Assembly (NCBI GenBank): GCA_036365145.1
Contig: JAEOAD010000888.1
Location: 3,823,501-3,887,500, forward strand
Length of the DNA stretch: 64,000 nucleotides
Direction of reading: 5' to 3'
Origin: Orientallactaga sibirica
Taxonomy: Eukaryota > Chordata > Mammalia > Rodentia > Dipodidae
Below the pieces are notes generated by a model, which saw nothing but the letters and a program-made list of their open reading frames with translations, searched no databases and had not been told where the DNA came from. Both the position numbers and the translations under genes were made by a program. How positions within the stretch are numbered: the first letter of the stretch is position 1; each line of letters opens with the position of its first letter. This document shows, piece after piece, positions 1 to 15,100 of the stretch.

Positions 1-66
1 CTTTCTTTTTCCTTCCTTCCTTCCTTCCTTCCTTCCTTCCTTCCTTTCTTTCTTTCTTTCTTTCTT
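1..66. repeat. (CTTT)n/(CCTT)n microsatellite
   Basis: Pure CCTT units flanked by CTTT units, running in from the left edge. It directly precedes an antisense B1, so it is an expanded A-tail of that SINE. Confidence 0.95.
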
Positions 67-645
67 TTTAATTTTCAAGTCAGGGTCTCACTCTAGCTCA
101 GGCTGACCTGGAGTTCACTCTGTATTCTCAGGGTGGCCTCAAACTCACAGCGATCCGCCTACCTCTGCTTCCTGAGTGCTGGGATTAAAGGTGTGCGCCA
201 CCACACCCAGCTTTTCTTTCTTTCTTTTTTTTTTTTAATTCATTCACTAAGTATTCTCAGGCTGGCCTTGAACTCATGGCGATCCTCCTACCTCTGCTTT
301 CAGAGCGCTGGGATTAAAGGCATGCGTCACCACGCCTGGGCCCACCTTTTACCTTCTTGAGGCAGAGCTCTTGTTGTTTACAACGTCAGTTAGCAGCAAT
401 GGTACTACTGTAAAATGAACATTTTGTCATCTGGTTACTATGCAGAGTACAGGCTTTGCAACATAGCATTGGGCTGTTCACAGTTCTCATGTTTCTTTAT
501 TCTTTTTTGAGACAGAATCTCATGTGGTCTAGGCTTGCCTTGCACTTGATATGTAAAGCCATAGATGACTTTGAACTCTTGATCGTCTTGCCTCCACTTC
601 CAAGATGGGGGGATTGCAGGTGTGTGGCCCCATGCCCAACTCCTC
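67..645 (-). repeat. B1 cluster (three antisense copies)
   Basis: Antisense B1 at about 67-212, a B1 lacking its 3' part at about 230-340, and a much older, murid-like B1 at about 495-642 (TTGAGACAGAATCTCATG). About 345-490 is short unassigned sequence. No gene is seen. Confidence 0.8.
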
Positions 646-649
646 TCAG

Positions 650-1088
650 CTTCCTATCTCAACTAACCTTGCACTGTAGTCATGACTATTCTACATTGAA
701 ATAGTAAAGCAAAACTAGCATGACTTTCCTTTACCTCCTATGCAATTTCACATATAGAAGATTCATTTTTATCATTGATCATATCTCAGCATGATTTTTC
801 CCTCCATATTAAGTCAAAAGCTTTCATCTTTTCACTGAAAAGGAGCACTTTAAGGTCTCTGTTTGGCATATGCAAATTGCTAGTGTCACTATCCTTCGGC
901 TATGGGATGTTTGTAAGCAAAATGAAGGCTAACTGAGCACAAGCACTGAGATGGCTCAGATATGAGTAATGAGTAGGTAGAGTGCAGTATGGATACACTG
1001 CACAGAGGAATGGATGGGGTCCCTAGCAAGCAGACATGCTCTGGCAAATCAGAAATATGGCAGGATCCTTACAGGCACTATTCATAAT
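650..1088 (-). mobile_element. Tigger-type DNA transposon relic (transposase N-terminal part)
   Basis: Read on the minus strand, the segment gives SEKMKAFDLI followed after stops and shifts by KNESSI-EI, which aligns with the start of Tigger transposases as I recall it (SLSEKVKVLDLI ... YGKNESSIREI). Flanking non-coding sequence (GTTTGGCATATGCAAATTGC, GAGCACAAGCACTGAGAT) also fits the old family. Decayed and immobile. A second copy lies at 22490-23120. Confidence 0.65.
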
Positions 1089-1091
1089 ATT

Positions 1092-4000
1092 GGTTTTTTG
1101 AGATAGGGTTTCACTCTAGCCCAGGCTGACCTGGAATTCACTATGTAGTCTCAGGCAGGCGTCACACTCATGGCAATCCTCCTACCTCTGCGTCCCCAGT
1201 GCTGGAATTAAAGGCATGTGCTATCATGCTTGGCATTCCAGAATCTTTTGTATGCAATATAGAATGAGTGAAAGGATGTGGGACAATAAGATGAGAAAAA
1301 CAAAAAAAGAGGGTCCAGTGCTTGCTAGAGAAAGATGTTAGTATAGATTTTGCTTTTCACAAAATTTTCTAGGGCAATGCCCTTCATTTATTTTATTTCA
1401 CTTGGTATTTCGAGGTTAGGTCTCGCTTTAGCCCAGGCTGACCTGGAATTCACTATGTAGTCTCAAGCTGGCCTTGAACTCACAGCAATCCTCCTACCTT
1501 GGCCTCCTAAGTGCTGTGATTGAAAGTAAGCATGAGCCACATGTCTAGCTTTATTTTTATTTTTTTAAATTTTATTTTTATTTATTTATTAGCAAGCAAA
1601 GAGAGAGAGAAGACAGACAGAGAATGGGTGCACCAGGGCCTCTAGCCATTGCAAATAAACTCCAGATGCATGCGCCCCCTTCTGAATCTGGCTTATGTGG
1701 GTACTGGGGAATTGAACCTATGTCCTTTGGCTTTTTAGGCAAGTGCCTTAACTGCTAAGCCATCTCTCCAGCCCTTTATTTTTATTTTTAAGGTAGGGTC
1801 TCACTCTAACCCAGGTTGACCTGGAACTCACTCTGTAGCCCAGGATGGCTTTGAACTTAAGGCCATTCTCTTACCTCAGCCTCCCAAGTATTGGGATTAA
1901 AGGTGTGTGTGTGCCACCATGCCCAGCATTGTCCTTTTTTAAAAGGACCACGAAACTAAGCATGGTGGTACAAGCATGTATCCCAGTATTAAGGAAATAT
2001 AGCCAGGTGTGGTGGCGCACTAGATCTTTAATCCTGGCACTCAGGAGGCAGAGGTAGCAGGATCGCTATGAGTTTGACGACACAGTGAATTCCAGGTCAT
2101 CCTGGGCTAGAGCATCTCAAGACCCTATTTCAAAAAACCACACACACACCAAAAAAAGGTAGTATAAGCAGGAGGATCAGGACTTCAAGGTCATCCTCAG
2201 CTACACGAAATCCTATCCCCCCCAAAATAATAATAAATAAACTTAAGGGTTTTTTTTTGTTTTTTATTTTATTTTATTTTTTTCTTTTTGCAGGCAGAGT
2301 TTTGCTTCTACCCAAGGCTGATCTCAAACTCATGGTGACACTCCTACCTCAGCTTAAGTGTTGGAACCGAAGGCATGAGCCACTTTACAGGCTCAATGCT
2401 TTTTGTTGTTGTTGTTTGTTTGTTTATTGAAGTAGGGTCTCACTCTAGTCCAGGTTGCCCTGAAATTCACTGTGTAGTCTCAGGGTGGCCTCAAACTCAT
2501 GGTGATCCTCCTACCTCTGCCTCCCAAGTGCTGGGATTAAAGGCCTAGTGCACCACCACACCCATCTTTCAATGCTTTTTTTTTTTTTTTTTTTTTTTTC
2601 CAAGGTAGGGTCTCACTCTAGCTCAGGCTGACCTGGAATTCACTATGTAGTCTCAGGGTGGCCTCAAACTCATGGTGATCCTCCTACCTCTGCCTCCTGA
2701 GTGCCTGAATTAAAGGCATGCGCCACCACGCCCAGCTTTTTTTTGGTTTTTCGAGGTAGGGTTTCATTCTACCTCAGGCTGACCTGGAATTCACTATGTA
2801 GTCTCAGGGTGGCCTCAAACTCACAGAGATCCTTCTACCTCTACTTCCCAAGTACTGGGATTAAAGGCATGTGCTACCATGCCTGGATCTATGCTTTTTT
2901 TTTTTTAGGGTCTTGCTGTAGCCCAGGCTGACCTGGAATTCACTCTGTAGTCTCAGGGTGGCCTCAAACTCACAGCGATCCTCCTATCTCTGCCTCCCAA
3001 GTGCTGGGATTAAGTGTGTGTGCCACCACGCCCGGCTAGATTTTTGGATTTTTCAAAATACACCATCAAGTTTGATTTTTGTGTGAAATACTTTGATTTT
3101 AAAATTTCAACCACTAATTTATGTTTTATTCACTTGTTTAATTTTAGATAGAGTTTCATGTGCCTCAAATTCTTGATCCTTCTACCTCTGCCTCTGAAGT
3201 ATGCCACCAGACCTTCACCATAATTTTTCAACTATAACCTCTGCATTAAAATACAATGAGGAACCCTGCAGGCGTGATGGCACACGCCTTTAATCCCAGC
3301 ACTTGGGAGGCAGAGGTAGGAGGATCGCCATGAGTTTGAGGCCACCCTGAGACTATGCAGTAAGTTCCAGATCAGCCTGGACTAAAGTGAAACTCTACCT
3401 CAAAAAACCCAAAAACTAGCCGGGCGTGGTGGCACACGCCTTTAATCCCAGCACTTGGGAGGCAGAGGTAGGAGGATCACCGTGAGTTCGAGGCCACCCT
3501 GAGACTACAGAGTGAATTCCAGGTCAGCCTGGACCAGAGTGAGACCCTACCTCAAAAAACAAAACAAAACAAAAACCAAAAACTAAAATAAAATAAAATG
3601 CAAGGGGGAGGGACTGGAGAGATGGCTTAGTCGTTAAGGCATTTGCCTGCAAAGCCTAACAACCAGGGTTCAATTCCCTAGTCATGCATACGTCTAGAGT
3701 TTATTTACAGTGGCAGGAGGCCCTGTTGCATGCCTTCTCTCTCTCTTCACAAATTAACAAATAAAAATATTTTTATAAAAAGGTAATGGGAGGCAGAGGT
3801 AGAAGGATCACTATGCATTCAAGGCCACCCTGAGACTACATCGTGAGTGGCAGGTCAGCCTGGGCTAGAGTGAGACCCTACCTCTAAAAACCAAAAAAAG
3901 TAATGGGGAAGCTGGGCATGGTGGCACTCGCCTTTAATCCTAGTGCTCAGGAGGCAGAGGTAGGAGGATTGCCATGAGTTCAAGGCCACCCGGAGACTAC

Positions 4001-4135
4001 ATAGTTAATTCCAGGTCAGCCTGGGCCAGAGTGAGACCCTACCTCGAAAAACAAAAACAAAAATATATATATATAAGGCAGTGGGGTTTGAGGCCAACCT
4101 GCAACTATGGGGTGAGACCTTACCTGGAAAAACAA
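1092..4135. repeat. Dense B1/B2 SINE block left of ZNF764
   Basis: Antisense B1 at about 1092-1235, 1393-1550, 1777-1926, 2275-2390 (old), 2428-2570, 2590-2737, 2745-2886 and 2895-3037. Antisense B2 at about 1552-1775. Sense B1 at about 1998-2150, 2155-2225 (partial), 3272-3413, 3417-3560, 3785-3895 and 3911-4055. Sense B2 at about 3610-3780. A B1 fragment lies at 4075-4130. Only 3040-3270 is mostly free of SINE. No gene is seen. Confidence 0.85.
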
Positions 4136-4428
4136 ACAAAGGCAATGGGGCTGAACATGGTTGAAAAAAACTGAACAAAACAAAAACAAACGGCAATGGG
4201 GTCATACAAGTGTCTCAACATTACTGAGCCAAGAAACTGCCTTTGCTTCCCAATTTAGGGCTAGTGTGGTTTCCTACCTGAGCCCTGCCTGGCAGTGAAA
4301 GCTTGGAGCCTGGTGCAGTAGGAGCAGGGTGTCTGCAAATGAAGCTGGTGGGGGCCTTGATAACTCTGAAAATGTCTCTGAACCATCTAGGGCCTCTGGC
4401 AATGTCTGAATTTTCATCCTCTTCATTG
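4136..4428 (-). other. Probable 3' UTR of ZNF764
   Basis: Non-repetitive sequence just past the ZNF764 stop. No clear AATAAA is seen before the SINE block begins, so the poly(A) site may lie within SINE-derived sequence further left. Confidence 0.4.
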
Positions 4429-7138
<2,710 letters not shown>

Positions 7139-7396
7139 CCCTGATGTTTCTGGGTCTTTGTCTTGTCGCCCTCATCTAACATGGCCACAGGAGCTACAAA
7201 TGCCAGTCTGAGAGCCTCCCGGGCGGGCGGGGACTTCAGTGAGTGGGAGGCCCAGAAGCATCCCCAATAGCCCCAGCTCGGAGACGGACTCCCGGCGCAA
7301 TATCCTCACGCCCGAGGCGGAAAACTGTTGCGGCTCGGTGAATTCTGTCGTTAATTTGCGTCTTTGGTCGGTTGAGCTGCAGCCCATCGTTCTCCT

Positions 7397-7429
7397 ATTT
7401 TAGTATATGTGCTGCCGAAGCGAGCACGA
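7397..7429 (-). pseudogene. U6 snRNA 5'-end retro-insertion (tailless)
   Basis: On the minus strand 7427-7397 matches the first about 31 nt of U6 snRNA (GTGCTCGCTTCGGCAGCAC followed by ATATACTAAAAT). It is flanked by a perfect 13-bp duplication CCATCGTTCTCCT at 7384-7396 and 7430-7442, the hallmark of L1-mediated target-primed insertion. It stops at the A-rich U6 segment and has no poly(A) tail. It cannot function as U6. Confidence 0.85.
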
Positions 7430-7442
7430 CCATCGTTCTCCT

Positions 7443-8079
7443 GTGTTGTCATCATTACCTCCAAACTGCGTGACAGAGCTGGAGTGATGACTTAGCGGTT
7501 AAGGTGCTTGCCTGAGAAGACTAAGAGACCAGATTCGATTTCCTATATGTAAGTCAGATCTAGATGCCCCAGGTGGCACGTGCATTTGGAGTTCGCTTGC
7601 AGTGGCTAGAGACCCATTCATTCTCATTCTCTCTCTCGTCAAATGAATAAAATAATAATACACTTAATGGCGATTCTTTTTGCGGAGCTCACACCTACAC
7701 TTGGGTATGTCTTACTTTCTGCAGCTCTTAAAGGAGCCAACACCCATAATTGGGGGCTGTCTTGCTTTTTTCTGAGCACTTATCTTGACCCTCATGCTTA
7801 AATCTGTATTGAAATATCTGCTTAAATTTTTAGTTGATGGAGTTTTTCTGGGTTTTGTTTTTGTTCTTGTTTTTGAGAAAGAGAGAGAATCAGATAGAGA
7901 ATGGGCGTGCCAGCAGCCTCTCAGCTGCTGTGAATGAACTCCAGGCATGCTCCCCCTTGTGGGCAAGTGTGGCGTTGCGCCCTTGCGTCACTTTTCGTCG
8001 GGCTAAACATGGGACCTGGAGAATCCAAGGGGTGTTCCTAGGTTTAAGCAGGCATCTTAACTACTAAGCCATCTCTCCA

Positions 8080-8083
<4 letters not shown>
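7443..8083. repeat. Two B2-like SINEs between the ZNF764 promoter and the pseudogene
   Basis: Sense B2 at about 7480-7665. Antisense long-variant B2 at about 7855-8083, recognised by the extra internal block with CCCCCTTGTGGGCAAG and TTGCGCCCTTGCGTCAC. 7670-7850 is unassigned. Confidence 0.8.
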
Positions 8084-8117
<34 letters not shown>

Positions 8118-9465
8118 TTTTTTGAGCAGCACACAAAAGGACATCATATTCACAAAAGGACATCATATTTAGACAGGAAAGAACAGGGCAGAATAATGGG
8201 TTCTTAGCGACCAAGCTACAGTAGCAAACAAAGAAAAAAAGGGCATCTGTCAGATTTGGTCTTGAACTTGGTAGCCTGGGTGACCAGGTTGGGAGCAAAG
8301 GGCACGTGGTTCCTCCCAGTACTGAGGCAAAGGCACTTGTCTGTCTTCTGCCCCTACCCGTGTGCAAGGGCTGGGTGGCTTCTCACTCCTTTCAGTGGCC
8401 TACAGGCTGTTCCTGGTTGAGCCTCTGGAAGAAGCTTTTGTCAAACTCAAGTGCTGATCATGATGATGGCACAGGCTTGAGGATATGGGGAGGAAACCTG
8501 TCAACAGTCCCCTAGTGCCTGATTCAGCCAGAATTCTCAGCAACAGTAACCAGGTGGAGTCAGGGCAACCTGCCACTGCTCCCAGGACAATCTGCCCTTG
8601 GGTCTTTGCAACATCAAGGTGGCAGCCACCATTCCTGAGATGCCACAAGTCCCGAAGCTGACGCACATGGATGTTTGGTCATTTTGGTCCACACCCATTC
8701 AGCCAGCTCATCGTTGAAGCAGTAGAGAGATGAGAAGGGCACATCTCAAAGGGGTGTGGGATCCCAGACCAGCCACAATGAGTGCCAACCCCCCCTCCCC
8801 AGCCACCAGACCGGACACAGGTGGCTAGCTCCTGGCATGACATATGTGTAGACTGCAACTTAGTTTGTCACTGTCACAGTGCCCAATCTTGTCAGTGCAC
8901 CAGCCACCATGGGTGTGTGCAGGTCAGAGGTGAGAGTTCAACCACAAAGAAAAGCCTGGAGAGGGTCATAGGAAGTGACGTAGATGGCGGCAGCTGGCAC
9001 AGTCATCACCACAGGTGGGTGGAAGGCCACTCCACATGATCCTGGTGCCCTTATGCCTCATAGTCTTCACAAAGGCATCCACAGTGCCAGTGTAGAGGGT
9101 AGGATCTTGAAACCAGATAATGCAATGGGTACCATTTGGACACAGGTACAGGGGCTCCAGAACACCATTGTAGTACAGGAGACATTTCCATTTGGTGGAG
9201 AGACTCCAGAATCTGGAGGAAGGTGTCAGTTCACTGGCCACCGAGGGCCTCTAAGACTGCAGGCAATCGTTCACCACGACCAGGGGTGTCATGAAGAGGG
9301 AGGTGACCACAGCCCCAGCTCCTGAAGTTTGAAGGGGGCTAATGCCTCCAGGATCCTGATTAGCCATCTCGGGAGTTTCAATCCTGGCTCCCAGTGTCTC
9401 CTTGCGCAGGTGGAGGGTCAGCACGCGCCCACCACACACAATGATGGGAGTGGGAAAGCCCTCTC
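8084..9465 (-). pseudogene. SLC25A39P: Processed pseudogene of SLC25A39 (mitochondrial carrier)
   Basis: Intronless, minus-strand copy of an SLC25A39 mRNA. The poly(A) tail is the T-run at 8084-8118, followed by 3' UTR to 8391 and a decayed CDS at about 8392-9367 starting MANQDPGGISPLQ. Recognisable pieces are SGAGAVVTSLFMTPL, KWKCLLYYNGVLEPLYLCPNG, the WFQDPTLYTGT region, STWLLLLRILAESGTRGL and FFQRLNQE. Frameshifts, an early stop after LQS and net loss of about 100 nt make it non-functional. The parent is the inner-membrane carrier implicated in mitochondrial glutathione import. A head-to-head B2 borders the poly(T); I could not find a convincing target duplication. Confidence 0.9.
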
Positions 9466-9480
9466 TATTTATCATCTATC

Positions 9481-9530
<50 letters not shown>

Positions 9531-9531
9531 G
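9466..9531. repeat. (ATCT)n microsatellite
   Basis: Uninterrupted ATCT units from about 9478, preceded by a TTTATC variant. It lies at the 5' (mRNA) end of the SLC25A39 pseudogene and in the tail of an antisense B2. Confidence 0.95.
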
Positions 9532-10770
9532 AGAGGGGCAGGTAGAGAGAATGGGTGCACCAGGGCCTCCACCACTGTAAACAAACTCCAGACACATGTG
9601 CCACCTTGTGTATCTGGCTTCCATGGGTACTGGAGAATCAAACCTGGGTCCTTAGGCTTCACAGGCAAGCACCTTAACCACTAAGCCATCTCTCCAGTCC
9701 CTTGTTTTGTTTTTCGAGGTAGGGTCTCACTCTAGCCCAGGTTGACCTGGAATTCACTATGTAGTTTCAGGGTGGCCTCAAACTCACCACAGTCTCCTAC
9801 CTCTGCCTCCCAAGTTCTGGGATTAAAGCAATGTGTCACCACGCCCAGCTTCCAGCCCTTATTATTTTTTTTGGCTTTTCGTGGTAGGGTCTCGCTCTAG
9901 CCCAGGCTGACCTGGAATTCACTATGTAGTCTGAGGCTGGCCTCAAACTCATAGTAATCCTCCTACCTCTGCCTCCAGAGTGTTGGGATTAAAGGTGTGC
10001 GCCACCACACCTTGTCCAGCCCTAATTTTAAAAAAACTATTTATTATATTTATTTGAAAGAGCAAAAGTATGGGTGCCCCTTGCCACTGCAAACAAATTC
10101 CAGATGTGTGTACCATTTTGTCTGGCATTGCATGGATGTTGGGGGACTCATATCTAGGCTTCAGGCTTTGGAAGCAAGCTCTTTCAACTGCTGAGCCATC
10201 ACCCCAGCCCAACTTTTTATTTATATTTTTTAAAGATTTTATTTTTATTTATTTATTTATTAGAGAGACAAAGAGAGGAGGAGAGAGAGAGTGAGTGAGA
10301 ATGGGCACGCCAGGCCCTCAAACCACTGCAAATGAACTCCAAACACATGCACCACCATGTGCATCTGGCTTATGTGGGACCTGGAGAATCGAACCAGGGT
10401 CCTTATGCTTTGTAGGCAAATGCCTTAACCGCTAAACCATCTCTCCAGCCCTATTTATTTTTTATTATATAAATGCTTTTATTATTTATTTCCAGAGGGT
10501 GGCAGGGTGCCAGGGCCTCTTGCCACTGTCCAGATTCTTGTGCCACTTCTTGTGTCCAGTTTACATGTGTGGCTTAGGAATTGAACCCAGGCCAGTAGGC
10601 TTTGCAAGCAAGCACTCTTAACCACTGAGCCATCTTCCCAGCCCCATACATGTTATTTTTCTGATTTTCTAACTATTCTTAGAGACGATTGTGTGCTTAT
10701 TCTCCCACCCACCCACTTTTTTTTTTTTTTTTTTTTTTTTTTTTCGAGGTTGGGTATCACTGTGGCCCAG
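9532..10770 (-). repeat. Antisense SINE block
   Basis: Antisense B2 at about 9532-9700, B1 at about 9708-9855, B1 at about 9870-10018, B2 at about 10025-10210, B2 at about 10230-10455, B2 at about 10456-10645 and the head of a truncated B1 at about 10715-10770. All share one orientation. Confidence 0.85.
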
Positions 10771-11183
10771 GCTGTATGCTTATTCTTGTGAAGTACATCT
10801 GCAATATTATACTCTCAAATGGATCAAAGAAAAAGACGACAAAGAAAATATGGGAAACATAAAAAAAGGAATCACAGTGCATAATAATATCTTTATTCTA
10901 TTTAAAATACACAAAATCAGCATGTATGTGTATAAATGTGTATTTCTAGGGTACTAAACATTTTAGCACAGCTCATATTACCCTAAGTAAATGAACTATT
11001 AAATAAAAGACAAAAGGAGGTTGGGTCAAGAATAAAAAAGGTTGTCTCCCAGAAAATACTAGAGCTTATAGCCCTCCACATTTATATAAACTTCTGCACA
11101 CATATATAATTCTATCATTTTGAGTCACATATTCTAAGTTTTCATCACCTTTACACTTATTTTGATAAAAGTTGTGTTTGAGC
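10771..11183. other. A/T-rich sequence without a recognised feature
   Basis: No SINE and no long convincing coding frame. It could be old L1 or unique sequence; nothing in it is recognised. Confidence 0.4.
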
Positions 11184-11335
11184 CGGGCGTGGTGGCGCAC
11201 GCCTTTAATCCCAGCACTTGGGAGGCAGAGGTAGGAGGATTGTCAAGAGTTCGAGGCCACCCTGAGACTACATAGTTAATTCCAGGTCAGCCTGGACCAG
11301 AGTGAGACCCTACCTTGCAAAACCAAAAAAAAAAA
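11184..11335 (+). mobile_element. Young B1 SINE
   Basis: Near-consensus copy beginning GCCGGGCGTGGTGGCGCACG and carrying the young-subfamily marks TTAATTCC and CTGGACCAGAG, with a long A-tail. The Pol III box region is intact. Confidence 0.88.
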
Positions 11336-11527
11336 AAAAGTTGTGTTTGGCTTTAATTTTGATACTTTATTTTGTTATAGCTTGTTTTTATGCCTTCCTT
11401 TTAAAAAAGTATTACCTAGGGACTTTCTCACCTAGTAGCTACTTTTACTCAATTTACAAATCAAACTACTATTATTATTTATATTCTGTTCTGAAGAGGA
11501 ATAATGCTAACAAAAATCTGGGCAGAA

Positions 11528-12028
11528 CAGTAAGCACTTCTCTTAATGTCCACACCCATATATTAATGCTACTCTCACTTTTGGTTAGAGAAGCTTCTGT
11601 TTTCAGATGGTGGCAACCTTGGGATGACTCAGAAGGCACCATGGTGCTGAGAAGTGACAGAGGAGTGCTCAGAACTGAAACATCTCAAACCCACCTTCCA
11701 AGGCTCAAGGTCCATTGCAGAAGAGGGGGCAGAAAGAATATAAGAGCCAAAGGAAGAGTAGGACTCCTTACAACGTGCTCCTCCAGACACAAAATGGCCT
11801 GGATATCCATGACCCCACAGTGCCTGCCACTACCTACATAAGACTATCATAATAGGAGGAAAAGATCATGATATCAAACTGAAAAGAGAGACTGAGAGGG
11901 GGAGGGACTATGATGGAAAGTGAAGTTTCAAAGGGGAAAGTGGGGGGGGAGGGAGGGAAGTACCATGGGATATTGTTTACAATTAAAGAAGTTGTTGATA
12001 AAAAATAAATTAAAAAATAAAAATAACA
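11528..12028 (+). mobile_element. 5'-truncated L1 3' end with target-site duplication
   Basis: About 500 bp of L1 3' UTR: a CCAGACACAAAATGGCC block, then a GAGAGGGGGAGGGACTATG G-rich block, ending TTGTTGATAAAAA plus an A-rich tail. It is flanked by a duplication of about 16-19 bp around ACAAAAATCTGGGCAGAA at 11509-11527 and 12031-12048 (A-run length differs). A 179-aa open frame at 11302-11841 overlaps it and is not a gene. Confidence 0.85.
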
Positions 12029-12179
12029 ACAAAAAAATCTGGGCAGAAGAACCCAAATCTGGCCACTGGACACACTCATGGGAGGAAACTATGCAAGATG
12101 GAAGTGTGAGAGGTGACTTGTGCAAGTCCAGGTACCATGCTGACTCTAAGAAATGTACTTTGATCAAAGTTAATTTTTT

Positions 12180-15100
12180 GTGGATTTTGAAGACATTTTA
12201 TTTTATTTTATTTTATTTTATTTATTTATTTATTGGTGTTTTCGAGGTAGGGTCTCACTCTGGCTCAGGCTGACCTGGAATTCACTATGTAGTCTCAGGG
12301 TGGCCTCGAACTCTCGACAATCCTCCTACCTCTGCCTCCCGAGTGCTGGGATTAAAGGCGTGTGCCACCACGCCCGGCTTGAAGACATTTTAAATATTTT
12401 ATTTATTTATTTACTAATTAGAGAGAGAGAAAGAATGGGTGTGCCAAGGCCTCCAGCCACGGCAAATGAATTCCAGATACATACACCACCTAGTGCATCT
12501 GGCTTCCATGGGTCCTAGGGAATCAAACCTGAGTCCTTTGGCTTTGTACATGGTGGTGCATGCATGCCTCTGGAGTTCATTTGCCATGGCTAGAGGCCCT
12601 GGCACACCCATTCTCACTCTTTCTCCCTCTCTCTGTCTCTAATAAATAATTAATTAAAAATATATTTTTTTAAAAGTGCAGTATATATCATATTATCTAT
12701 AGTAGTTTACATATTACATAGTGTTATGTATTTATAGACAGTACACTTGGAAATAGGGAGTACATTTTTAGCCTCCAAGTAGCTGCTGGTTTTAAAAGCA
12801 GAAGGGGAGAAGGTGTGGTGGCACATGCCTTTAATCCCAGCACTTAGGAGGCAGTGCTAGGAGGATGGCTGTGAGTTCCATGCCACCTGAATTCCAGTGA
12901 ATTCCATGTCAGCTTGGACTAGAGTAAGACCCTACCTCGAAAGCCCTGAGTTTAATCCCCAGTATCATCAGAACAAACAAACAAAAAACCTAAGGAACAA
13001 TTCAGCAATAATGGTTTCAAACATTTAAACAGACTATGACATCAGTAGAGGATGAGGGAGAAGAATCCTTAAGTCTGGATGTTAGGTTCAGAGCAAAATA
13101 TCTCTTCACTTTTGCAATAACTATAAATTAAGTAGGCAGACAAACATGATATGAATGATGTTAAAAAAAAAAAAAAAAGTTCAGCCGGGCGTGGTGGCGC
13201 ACGCCTTTAATCCCAGCACTCGGGAGGCAGAGGTAGGAGGATCGCCAAGAGTTCAAGGCCACCCTGAGACTACATAGTGAATTCCAGGTCAGCCTGGGCT
13301 AGAGTGAGACCCTACCTCGAAAAACCAAAAAAAAAAAAAGTTCACACTCGGACTGGAGAGGTGGCTTAGCAGTTAAGGCCTCTGCCTGCAAAGCCAAAGG
13401 ATACTGGTTTGATTCCCCAGGACCTCCATAAGCCACATGCACGGGGTAGCACATGCATCTGGGGTTCATTTGCAGTGGCTGGTGGCCCTGGTGCGCCTAT
13501 TCTCTCTGCCTCTTTCACTCTCTCTCCTAAATAAACAAATAAAAAAAAAAGTGCACCCAAGACAAGCATGGTTTGGAGTATACCTTTAATCCTAGCACTC
13601 AGGTGGCAGAGGTAGGAGGATTGCCATGAGTTCGAGGCCACTCTGAGAATACAGACTGAATTCCAGGTCAGCCTAGGCTACCTTGGAAAAAAAAAAGGGG
13701 GCTGGAGAGATGGCTTAGCAGTTAAGGTGCTTCCCTACAAAGTCTAAGGACCCCGGTTCTCTGGTTCAATTCTCCAGGTCCCACGTAAGCCAGATGCACA
13801 AGGGGGCGCATGCATCTGGAGTTCATTTGTAGTGGCTGGAGACCCTGGTGCACCCATTCTTTGTCTCTCTCTCTAATCTAATCTCTCTCTCTCAAATAAA
13901 TAAATAAAATAAAATAATATAAAATAAAGAAAAAAATTTAAATAAAAAAAGAAGGAAGAGAAGAAGTGAGAGTGTGGTGCACACCTTTAATCCCAGCACT
14001 GGGTGTTATTTTCATTAATTTTGTCCCTTATTCTAGTTCAATAAAATGCTCATAAGGAAAATAAGGCAGAAGACTGGTTAGAGCATTGCTATACAAAACT
14101 TCTTGAGATCCAGGAATGGTGATGCATACCTTTAATCCCAGCATGTGGGAGGCAGAGGTAGGAGGAGTTCAAGGCCACCCTAAGACTACTTAGTCATCCT
14201 GGACTACAGTGAGATCCTACCTCAAAAAAACAAAACAAAACAAAAAAACAAAACTTCTTGAGAACAAGAGAACAGAATACTGATCAACTTTGCTGGGTTA
14301 AATGTAATTATTTGTCTTGACACGGGCTATTCTGTAAGATTAAAGTCTACATTGTGCCTTGAAAATTCAAAGCAGAAAATGAAATCAAAGAAAGCTAGAG
14401 AGCTGGGCGTGGTAGCGCATGCCTTTAATCCCAGCACTCGGGAGGCAGAGGTAGGAGGATCGCTGTGAGTTCAGGGCCACCCTGAGACTACAGAGTGAAT
14501 TCCAGGTCAGCCTGGGCTAGAGCAAGACATTACCTCAAAAAACCAAAATAAATGAATGAATGAATAAGTAAATAAAGCTAGAAACTTCATCAATACACCT
14601 ACACAGAAGTTTTTTGTAGGCACAGCCCTGGCAACAATGAGAACCAGGTTGGTTTACAGAACTTTTACAAATTCTGCAAGTGGAGAAAGTGGAGAACTTA
14701 TTCTTTCCATATGGATCAAATTTTACTTTCTTGGATTTTTCGAGGTAGGGTTTCACTCTTGCTCAGGCTGACCTGGAATTCCCTCTGTAGTCTCAGGGTG
14801 GCCTTGAACTCCCTAGCTCTGCTTCCCAAGTGCTAGGATTAAAGGCATGCGCCATCATGCCTAGTTCCAAATTCTAATTGAGCATCTTTTCCTGGGCACA
14901 AGAATTTTTTAGATCTTGTGGTCCATTTCCAAAGCACATCCCACCTGTTGTCAGGCCAATCCTAAAGAAGCCCTCAAGTGCTGACCCTACAGCCTGATAA
15001 TGGTCTACCTTTCACTTCCAGTTGATACTGAATGGAAGTGAGTCAAGTTCTCAAGATTAAGTGTTACCTCTGGGCAGTCAGGCACCCTCAATCTTCTGGG

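Noticed and set aside
11302..11841. 179-aa open frame
   Set aside because: Runs from a B1 tail through unique sequence into an L1 3' UTR with target duplications; not a gene.
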